From Pseudomonas triticicola (GTDB lineage Bacteria; Pseudomonadota; Gammaproteobacteria; Pseudomonadales; Pseudomonadaceae): DNA of 64,000 nucleotides. The position numbers and the translations under genes were made by a program. Shown in pieces: positions 58,007 to 64,000 of this stretch (its first letter is position 1; every line of letters begins with the position of its first letter). The notes under the pieces were generated by a model, which saw nothing but the letters and a program-made list of their open reading frames with translations, was not told where the DNA came from and made no database searches. Location: positions 4,489,501-4,553,500 of the forward strand of contig NZ_JAHSTX010000001.1 of assembly GCF_019145375.1 (NCBI RefSeq), in the 5' to 3' direction.

Positions 58007-59353
58007 TCACAGGTTGTACTGCTTGCGTTTGCGATACAGGGTCGAGGCGTCGATGCCGAGGGTTTTCGCCGCTTGGTCCAGGGTGCCGGCAGTAGCGAGC
58101 ACCGCGCCGATGTGCGCTTTCTCCAGCTCGTCCAGGCTCAGCGCCGCGCCGACCCGTGGCGCGTTGTTGGCCGGTTGTTCGGCCATACCCAGGTGGCTGA
58201 TTTCCACGCGTTCCTGCGGGCAGATGATGCTGGCCCGCTCGACCACGTTGCGCAGTTCGCGAATATTGCCCGGCCAGCGATAACCGAGCAGCGCTTCGCG
58301 CGCCTCATCGCTGAAGCCGCGCGCTGGGCGTGCGTACTCTTTGACGAAACGTGCGAGGAAGCGATCGGCAAGGGTCAGGATGTCTTCGGCGCGCTCGCGC
58401 AATGGCGGCAGGTGCAGGGTGATGACGTTGAGACGATAGAGCAGGTCTTCGCGGAAACGGCCGTCGCGGACCATGTCTTCGAGGTTGAGGTTGGTGGCGG
58501 CGAGGATGCGCACATCGGCGCGGCGAGTGACCGGATCGCCGACCCGCTCGTATTCCTTGTCCTGGATGAAGCGCAGCAACTTGGGTTGCAAAGTCAGCGG
58601 AAAGTCGCCGATCTCGTCGAGAAACAGCGTACCGCCGTCCGCCTGGTTGACCCGACCCAAAGTACTCTCGCTGGCGCCGGTGAACGCGCCACGGCTATGG
58701 CCGAACAGCTCGCTTTCCATCAGCTCGGCAGTCAGCGACGGGCAGTTGATAGTGACGCAGGATTTCTTCTCGCGCTTGCTCCAGCCGTGGATCGCACGGG
58801 CCAGTTCACCTTTACCGGTGCCGGACTCGCCAAGGATAAGAATGTTGGCGTCGGTGCTTGCGACCTGCCGTGCCGTTTCCAGTACGACTTTCATCGCCGG
58901 GCTGTGGGAATCCAGACCGTCTTTCGGTTTGCGGATCTCGCCTTCCAGCGCTTCGAGCCGCGCGGAGAGCTGGCGCACTTCCAGCTGCTTGGCGGTGGCC
59001 AGGCGCAGTTGATCAGGGCTGCATGGCTTGACCAGATAATCGGCGGCGCCAGCCTGAATGGCATCAACCGCGGTGTCGACCGCCGAGTGGGCGGTGACGA
59101 TCACTACGCGCATCCACGGCGCCTGAATGCGCATTTGCGCGAGGACATCGAGACCGTTGTCCTCGCCCAGGCGCAAATCAAGGAAGCACAGATCGAAGAC
59201 CTGACGTTGCAGCAAAGCATCGGCCTGGGCTGCGCTATTGGCGGTGGCTACCGTATAGCCTTCGTCTTCGAGGCAATAACGAAACGTACGCAGGATGGCG
59301 GATTCATCGTCCACCAGCAGAATGCGGCCTTGTTGCTCAGTGGCAGATTCCAT
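58007..59353 (-). CDS. algB: NtrC-family response regulator AlgB
   Basis: The 448-residue regulator has a receiver domain with phospho-acceptor Asp59 (CFLDLRLG). Its AAA+ domain has Walker A GESGTGKG (175-182) and an intact GAFTGA loop. A Fis-type HTH lies at the end (AAKTLGIDASTLYRKRKQY). In P. aeruginosa AlgB activates algD without needing phosphorylation and is reported as independent of sigma54, although the GAFTGA loop is present here. It is the first gene of algB-kinB. Confidence 0.95.
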   Translation of the reverse strand: MESATEQQGRILLVDDESAILRTFRYCLEDEGYTVATANSAAQADALLQRQVFDLCFLDLRLGEDNGLDVLAQMRIQAPWMRVVIVTAHSAVDTAVDAIQAGAADYLVKPCSPDQLRLATAKQLEVRQLSARLEALEGEIRKPKDGLDSHSPAMKVVLETARQVASTDANILILGESGTGKGELARAIHGWSKREKKSCVTINCPSLTAELMESELFGHSRGAFTGASESTLGRVNQADGGTLFLDEIGDFPLTLQPKLLRFIQDKEYERVGDPVTRRADVRILAATNLNLEDMVRDGRFREDLLYRLNVITLHLPPLRERAEDILTLADRFLARFVKEYARPARGFSDEAREALLGYRWPGNIRELRNVVERASIICPQERVEISHLGMAEQPANNAPRVGAALSLDELEKAHIGAVLATAGTLDQAAKTLGIDASTLYRKRKQYNL

Positions 59354-59582
59354 TTTTCCTACGCTCCATAGTGATTAGTCTTGGGTTAGTCCCGGAAAAA
59401 TCGGGCAAGTTGCATGGTTGATTCTGAACGATACCAGCCATAGGAGGGTAGCTCTCTACTGCCATAACGGCCAATTCATTGATTTCGTTGAGTTTTAAAA
59501 CATTCTGCGTTTTGCAGGGCAGATCCTGCGTCCTCTTCTGACATCTGCGTACCGGTAGCAATTCCATATCATCGAAATTTCC

Positions 59583-59640
59583 CACGAAATAATCGTGCAT
59601 TGCGCACGACCGCAGAAGAGCCATCGTGCAGGATGCGTCT
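59583..59640. promoter_or_regulatory. Array of CACGA/TCGTG half-sites, candidate enhancer
   Basis: CACGA (59583), TCGTGC (59593), GCACGA (59604) and TCGTGC (59624) form alternating inverted pairs with 5- or 6-bp spacers. The perfect palindrome is TCGTGC-N5-GCACGA (59593-59609). The array sits about 100-150 bp upstream of the predicted start of the sigma54-type promoter at 59704, the usual position for an enhancer-binding protein. The rest of 59354-59703 is AT-rich without genes. Confidence 0.55.
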
Positions 59641-59703
59641 TAGGAAATTTCTCAATCACGTATAACTCATTGTTTTTACTGGTTTTTTCATAGATTAAAA
59701 AAC

Positions 59704-59720
59704 TGGCATGCAGGCTGCAA
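59704..59720 (+). promoter_or_regulatory. Candidate sigma54 promoter (-24/-12)
   Basis: TGGCATGCAGGCTGCAA has GG and GC exactly 10 bp apart and matches TGGCACG-N4-TTGCA at all but two positions. It precedes the small membrane protein gene at 59783 by 63 bp. The 60 bp upstream are AT-rich, as for an IHF-bent region. Confidence 0.62.
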
Positions 59721-59782
59721 TACCTCACTCAGCCCGGGCAGAACAGCACCTGCCCCAACCGAACAAGCGTGAGGAACACAGG

Positions 59783-60067
59783 ATGACTCGCCCAATCGCC
59801 GCCCAAGTACGTATTTCGCCACTGCAGATCCAGCAAGGTCTGTTCGGTGTACTGGCGTTGCTGATCACCCTGATCGTCTGCCAGCAGTACATGAGCTGGG
59901 AAAACAGCCGTAAACCCGAGCCACTGATTTCGATGCAGCACAGCACTCAAACGCACTTCAGTGCCGTAAGCAGCAGCCAGGCCGAGAACGCTTCGATGCA
60001 CATGATCGATGTAGACCAGGCGCAACCGCTGGATCAATTGCCACGGGAAGAGCGCTGGGTTTTCTAA
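59783..60067 (+). CDS. Small single-pass membrane protein of unknown function
   Basis: The 94-residue protein has a short basic N-terminus, one membrane helix (QGLFGVLALLITLIVCQQYM, about 19-38) and a polar tail of about 55 residues rich in Ser, Gln and His (SMQHSTQTHFSAVSSSQ, ending REERWVF). The tail probably faces the periplasm. I know of no domain. It is divergent from algB with a sigma54-type promoter upstream, and a small DUF1328 gene follows. The ATG at 59783 has AGG nearby. Confidence 0.78.
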   Translation: MTRPIAAQVRISPLQIQQGLFGVLALLITLIVCQQYMSWENSRKPEPLISMQHSTQTHFSAVSSSQAENASMHMIDVDQAQPLDQLPREERWVF

Positions 60068-60093
60068 GCCTTTGAACACATTCAGGCGCGTAG

Positions 60094-60306
<213 letters not shown>

Positions 60307-60308
60307 CG

Positions 60309-60773
60309 ATGATCGGTCTCAAGACATTGGCCGCCGCCCTGCTTCTGGGCGGCAGTGCCATGGCCATGGCGGCCAATGACGGCCAGGCTCGGGTCAACGA
60401 ACTGTTGAGTTCCGACCCGCAGTATCGGCAGACCTGGGAAGGCGTGGTGAAGAAGGAAGAACGCCTGCCGGAATGGGTGATGAATCTCTCCGGCACGCCT
60501 GAGCAACAGATGAATGCCGTGACTGAAGATGGCGACAAGTATCTGGTCGGCCCGCTCTGCGAATCAGCAGACAAGTGTCTTAATCACCGCTTGATCGTCG
60601 CGTTCAGTTTCGACAAGAAAGACGCATACGCCATGCTCGTCGATGTGCCTGAGGGACTGCCGGCCGATAAGTCGCCTACGCGACATGCCACCTACCGTTT
60701 CCTCGGCAAACCCGATCAAGGCATGCAGGATCTGCTGATGGAAACCCTGAAGAAAGATCCGAAGTGGTACTGA
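60309..60773 (+). CDS. Ivy-family c-type lysozyme inhibitor
   Basis: The 154-residue periplasmic protein has a signal (cut near AMA|ANDG) and the Ivy fold sequence: NELLSSDPQYRQTWEGVVKKEERLPEWV read in parts, then HRLIVAFSFDKKDAYAMLVDVP and ATYRFLGKPD. The lysozyme-blocking loop between its two Cys reads CESADKC, not the CKPHDC of E. coli Ivy. It may protect against lysozyme or inhibit lytic transglycosylases. Coupled to the DUF1328 gene. Confidence 0.85.
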   Translation: MIGLKTLAAALLLGGSAMAMAANDGQARVNELLSSDPQYRQTWEGVVKKEERLPEWVMNLSGTPEQQMNAVTEDGDKYLVGPLCESADKCLNHRLIVAFSFDKKDAYAMLVDVPEGLPADKSPTRHATYRFLGKPDQGMQDLLMETLKKDPKWY

Positions 60774-61489
60774 CGCAGGACGCGCAAAGGTTTCGAACAC
60801 GAAAGCAGCGCCCCGCTGCTTTCCATTGCACCGCCCGATGAGGGTCGGTGCATGACCAGGGGGCCGGGATGTTCTGACTGATACAGGGTCGGAGTGACCT
60901 ACGGGTACAGGGAGTACCTGCGCAAGGGCCGGGTCAGGGTAAAAGCTGCGCCGCAGGTTCGTCGACCCGGTGGTCTGACGAATCTGCGCTGGGCTTTGAA
61001 TCCGCTAAAACATTGATCCAGCACGCCAATTCCCCATATTTCAATCGTCGACACTGCGAGGAAAACATTTCGCGGTGTTTCCTGGCGACCGTATATCGAC
61101 AAAGATCGCGTTCGTTCCGTGTGACTTCTAGTCTTGCGATTCAGACTTTTTCCGGAAATTTCCGCCGGTTTTGCCTGTGCAAAATTTAACCAGGCCACGC
61201 TGTAATGGCCGGTTCACGGCACTTATGCCGGCACAAATGTCACAATCGAACCGCTTGGGACGCCAGTTTCAAATGAAAAAGCTCATGCCGATTAGGCATA
61301 GGGTAGGCGTTTACGGCATTAGACGGCGCCACCTTGCATCGGAATAGTTGCGCCTTTTTTCGCCTGCCGAAGAGCCGTAAACACGCGCTTCGGGGCACCT
61401 TATACGGAGGCAGATGCACAGACTTTTCCGCTGATGAGCGTTCCAGTTCCTGCATGTGCCTGAGTCAAACGCAAGTAAGGGTAAAGATA
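60774..61489. other. 716-bp intergenic region before gltP
   Basis: No convincing gene was seen on either strand. It holds a hairpin AAAGCAGC-GCCCC-GCTGCTTT (60802-60822) that may end the ivy transcript. Recurrent ATGCCG/CGGCAT hexamers (61225, 61285, 61314) include ATGCC-N5-GGCAT (61285-61299). A T6 run occurs near 61355. It could be a long leader with regulatory structure. Confidence 0.4.
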
Positions 61490-62821
61490 ATGAAGAAGGC
61501 AAAAATCAGCCTCGCCTGGCAGATCCTCATCGGTCTGATTCTGGGGATTGCAATTGGTGCGTTGCTCAACCACTTCAGTGCTGAAAAGGCCTGGTGGATC
61601 AGCAACGTCCTGCAACCGGCAGGCGATATCTTTATCCGTCTGATCAAGATGATCGTGATCCCGATCGTCATTTCCTCGCTGATCGTCGGCATCGCTGGCG
61701 TCGGCGACGCCAAGAAACTCGGGCGTATCGGCCTGAAGACCATCATCTATTTCGAGATCGTCACCACCATCGCCATCGTTGTCGGTCTGGTGCTGGCCAA
61801 CGTGTTCCATCCGGGCACCGGCATCGACATGAGCACCCTGGGCACGGTGGATATCTCCAAGTACCAGGCGACAGCCGCCGAAGTGCAGCATGAACATGCA
61901 TTCATCGAAACCATCCTCAACCTGATCCCGTCGAACATTTTCGCGGCCATGGCTCGCGGCGAAATGCTGCCGATCATCTTCTTCTCCGTGCTGTTCGGTC
62001 TCGGCCTGTCGAGCCTGCAGTCGGACCTGCGCGAGCCGCTGGTGAAGATGTTCCAGGGCGTTTCGGAAAGCATGTTCAAAGTCACCCACATGATCATGAA
62101 CTACGCCCCGATCGGCGTGTTCGCACTGATCGCGGTGACCGTGGCCAACTTCGGCTTCGCCTCGCTGCTGCCGCTGGCGAAACTGGTGATTCTGGTTTAC
62201 GTCGCCATCGCCTTCTTCGCTTTCGTAGTACTGGGGCTGATCGCCAAGCTGTTCGGCTTCTCGGTGCTCAAGCTGATGCGCATCTTCAAGGATGAGCTGG
62301 TGCTGGCCTACTCCACCGCTTCCTCGGAAACCGTGCTGCCACGTGTCATCGAGAAAATGGAAGCCTACGGCGCGCCGAAAGCCATCTGCAGCTTCGTGGT
62401 ACCGACCGGTTACTCGTTCAACCTCGATGGCTCGACCCTGTACCAGTCGATCGCGGCGATCTTCATTGCCCAGCTGTATGGCATTGACCTGTCGATCAGC
62501 CAGCAACTGCTGCTGGTGTTGACGCTGATGGTCACCTCCAAAGGTATCGCCGGCGTACCGGGCGTGTCTTTCGTGGTGCTGCTGGCCACTTTGGGCAGCG
62601 TTGGCATCCCGCTGGAAGGCCTGGCGTTTATCGCCGGTGTCGACCGCATCATGGACATGGCGCGTACCGCACTGAACGTGATCGGTAACGCCCTGGCGGT
62701 GCTGGTGATCGCGCGCTGGGAAGGCATGTACGACGACGCCAAGGGCGAGCGCTACTGGAACTCCCTGCCGCACTGGCGCAGCAAGGAAAAACTGCCGGCT
62801 GGCGAAATTTCCAAGAACTGA
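61490..62821 (+). CDS. gltP: Proton/glutamate-aspartate symporter
   Basis: The 443-residue dicarboxylate/amino acid:cation symporter has the re-entrant loop motif AYSTASSETVLPRV and the substrate-binding blocks VPTGYSFNLDGSTLY and RTALNVIGNALAVLVIA. Eight membrane helices are predicted. The ATG at 61490 follows AAGG; the frame extends upstream but is non-coding there. Confidence 0.93.
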   Translation: MKKAKISLAWQILIGLILGIAIGALLNHFSAEKAWWISNVLQPAGDIFIRLIKMIVIPIVISSLIVGIAGVGDAKKLGRIGLKTIIYFEIVTTIAIVVGLVLANVFHPGTGIDMSTLGTVDISKYQATAAEVQHEHAFIETILNLIPSNIFAAMARGEMLPIIFFSVLFGLGLSSLQSDLREPLVKMFQGVSESMFKVTHMIMNYAPIGVFALIAVTVANFGFASLLPLAKLVILVYVAIAFFAFVVLGLIAKLFGFSVLKLMRIFKDELVLAYSTASSETVLPRVIEKMEAYGAPKAICSFVVPTGYSFNLDGSTLYQSIAAIFIAQLYGIDLSISQQLLLVLTLMVTSKGIAGVPGVSFVVLLATLGSVGIPLEGLAFIAGVDRIMDMARTALNVIGNALAVLVIARWEGMYDDAKGERYWNSLPHWRSKEKLPAGEISKN

Positions 62822-62832
62822 TACAAAACCCT

Positions 62833-62922
62833 GTGGGAGCGAGCCTGCTCGCGAAGACGGTGTATCAATCTACAGAGATGTTGAATGTGCCGGCCTGTTC
62901 GCGAGCAGGCTCGCTCCCACAG
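62833..62922. repeat. REP palindrome pair
   Basis: GTGGGAGCGAGCCTGCTCGC (62833) and its inverse (62898-62922) lie 11 bp after the gltP stop. Confidence 0.92.
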
Positions 62923-62944
62923 TGATTGATGCAAGCCCCACCAA

Positions 62945-62970
62945 CAAACCCCGGAGCAATCCGGGGTTTG
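62945..62970 (+). terminator. Hairpin after gltP
   Basis: CAAACCCCGG-AGCAAT-CCGGGGTTTG is a perfect 10-bp stem, followed by only a few T. Confidence 0.7.
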
Positions 62971-63023
62971 TCGTTTCTGGCGACCCCGCTATCATTCGCC
63001 GCATTCTTCGGGGGATTTGACTG

Positions 63024-64000
63024 ATGCTTAATGGCCTGTGGCTTGGCTTCTTCATCGTGGCAGCCGTGTCGGCGCTGGCGCAGTGGCTGATCGGCGGCAA
63101 CGCCGGGATCTTCGCGGCGATGGTGGAAAGCATTTTCGCCATGGCCAAGCTCTCGGTCGAAGTCATGGTGCTGCTGTTCGGCACCCTCACCCTGTGGCTG
63201 GGCTTTCTGCGCATCGCCGAGAAAGCCGGAATCGTCGAGTGGCTGGCCAAGGTGCTCGGCCCGCTGTTTCTGCGGCTGATGCCGGAAGTCCCGGCCGGCC
63301 ACCCTGCCCTCGGCCTGATCACGCTGAACTTCGCCGCCAACGGTCTGGGCCTGGACAACGCCGCCACGCCGATCGGCCTGAAAGCCATGAAAGCGTTGCA
63401 GGAGCTCAATCCCAGCGCCACCATCGCCAGCAACGCGCAGATTCTGTTTCTGGTGCTCAACGCCTCGTCGCTGACCCTGCTGCCCGTGACCATCTTCATG
63501 TACCGCGCCCAGCAAGGCGCGCCGGATCCGACGCTGGTGTTCCTGCCGATTCTGCTGGCGACCAGTTGCTCGACTATCGTCGGTTTTCTCTCCGTAGCTT
63601 TCATGCAACGCCTGCGCATCTGGGACCCGGTGGTCCTCGCCTATCTGCTGCCCGGCGCGCTGATCCTTGGCGGCTTCATGGCCCTGCTCGGCACGCTTTC
63701 CGCGACAGCACTGGCGGGATTGTCGTCGATCCTCGGCAATCTCACGCTGTTCGGCCTGATCATGCTGTTTCTGCTGATCGGCGCGCTGCGCAAGGTCAAG
63801 GTGTACGAGGCGTTTGTTGAAGGCGCGAAAGAGGGCTTCGATGTGGCGAAGAATCTCTTGCCGTATCTGGTCGCGATGCTGTGTGCGGTTGGCGTGTTGC
63901 GTGCCTCTGGTGCGCTGGATTTCGGCCTGGACGGCATTCGCCATCTGGTCGAATGGGCCGGTTGGGACACGCGCTTCGTCGATGCGCTGCCGACGGCGAT
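63024..64000 (+). CDS. Nucleoside-recognition (Gate) domain membrane protein, 3' truncated by window edge
   Basis: At least 325 residues are visible, with many hydrophobic helices. The first Gate domain (residues about 40-150) contains TLTLWLGFLRIAEKAGIVEWL, PEVPAGHPALGLITLNFAAN and GLDNAATPIGLKAM, as in SpmA. A second repeat begins around VAKNLLPYLVAML, as in SpmB, giving the fused SpmA-SpmB arrangement of non-sporulating bacteria. The transport substrate is unknown. The frame stays open at base 64000. Confidence 0.85.
   Translation, partial: MLNGLWLGFFIVAAVSALAQWLIGGNAGIFAAMVESIFAMAKLSVEVMVLLFGTLTLWLGFLRIAEKAGIVEWLAKVLGPLFLRLMPEVPAGHPALGLITLNFAANGLGLDNAATPIGLKAMKALQELNPSATIASNAQILFLVLNASSLTLLPVTIFMYRAQQGAPDPTLVFLPILLATSCSTIVGFLSVAFMQRLRIWDPVVLAYLLPGALILGGFMALLGTLSATALAGLSSILGNLTLFGLIMLFLLIGALRKVKVYEAFVEGAKEGFDVAKNLLPYLVAMLCAVGVLRASGALDFGLDGIRHLVEWAGWDTRFVDALPTA

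Noticed and set aside
57830..59371. 513-codon plus-strand open frame over algB
   Set aside because: AlgB on the other strand has intact REC, AAA+ and HTH motifs, and the plus frame has no start signal or domain.
59337..59728. Small minus-strand frames in the algB upstream region
   Set aside because: No ribosome-binding site or family features, and they overlap the AT-rich candidate regulatory region.
60899..61198. 99-codon minus-strand frame in the gltP leader
   Set aside because: No Shine-Dalgarno sequence, no domain, and the composition is not protein-like.
61201..61222. GG-N10-GC spacing (TGGCCG...CGGCA) resembling a sigma54 promoter for gltP
   Set aside because: Too many departures from TGGCACG-N4-TTGCA, and no AauR-type TTCGG-N4-CCGAA site was found nearby.
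61334..61489. 52-codon N-terminal extension of gltP
   Set aside because: The extension is Ser/Arg/Cys-rich without family similarity; the ATG at 61490 with AAGG begins the conserved N-terminus.

Overview
The window is ordinary-looking chromosome from a fluorescens-group Pseudomonas. It is GC-rich, carries many copies of the GTGGGAGCGAGC...GCTCGCTCCCAC REP palindrome, and holds pseudomonad gene pairs such as trpI/trpBA, zur-znuCB/znuA, kinB-algB and an ersA-type sRNA behind polA. The gene blocks resemble those near oriC in P. aeruginosa PAO1 (trp, cox-ctaA-ctaB-sco, met, znu, polA, dsbA, dgcH, ampDh2, algB, gltP), but that comparison is from memory, not a search. I see no prophage, IS element, integron, CRISPR array, tRNA or rRNA.

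Layout. 1-5 kb: 3' part of a DUF4105 gene, trpBA and divergent trpI, a YqjD-like membrane protein. 5-11.5 kb: small stress or envelope genes (dodecin, two DUF1161 paralogues, luciferase-like oxidoreductase, osmC, two paralogous lipoproteins, an HEXXH aminopeptidase lipoprotein, a HAD phosphatase, gamma carbonic anhydrase). 11.5-17 kb: prlC-yheV, a second M3 peptidase, a tpbA-like periplasmic phosphatase. 17-21 kb: a Tat-linked gluconate-dehydrogenase-type flavoprotein/cytochrome complex. 21-25 kb: a radical SAM gene under a LexA box, beta carbonic anhydrase and a SulP transporter. 25.5-34.3 kb: a complete aa3/caa3 oxidase cluster with copper, haem A and SURF1 assembly factors. 34.6-43.4 kb: metNIQ, katE, a lipoprotein, and the zinc uptake system with its regulator. 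43.5-48.8 kb: thrB, DUF2782, polA, an ErsA-like sRNA, engB. 48.9-54.5 kb: cytochromes c5 and c4, dsbA, an EEP phosphatase, dgcH, ampDh2. 54.6-64 kb: an EAL phosphodiesterase, kinB-algB, three small envelope genes (one behind a sigma54-type promoter), gltP, and the start of a nucleoside-recognition membrane protein.

Themes. Respiration and cytochrome biogenesis, metal and amino-acid supply, and envelope stress or biofilm control recur. The last theme includes tpbA, dgcH, the EAL protein, kinB/algB, and candidate AlgU promoters in front of both osmC and the sRNA.

No wholly new multi-gene system was recognised. The least explained elements are: a sigma54-type promoter with an upstream array of CACGA/TCGTG half-sites driving a small single-pass membrane protein; a tandem divergent M3 peptidase paralogue; a roughly 150-bp palindrome-flanked element present twice in opposite orientations; and a 716-bp leader before gltP. 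Start codons were chosen from ribosome-binding sites, signal peptides and family length, and many differ from the longest ORF.
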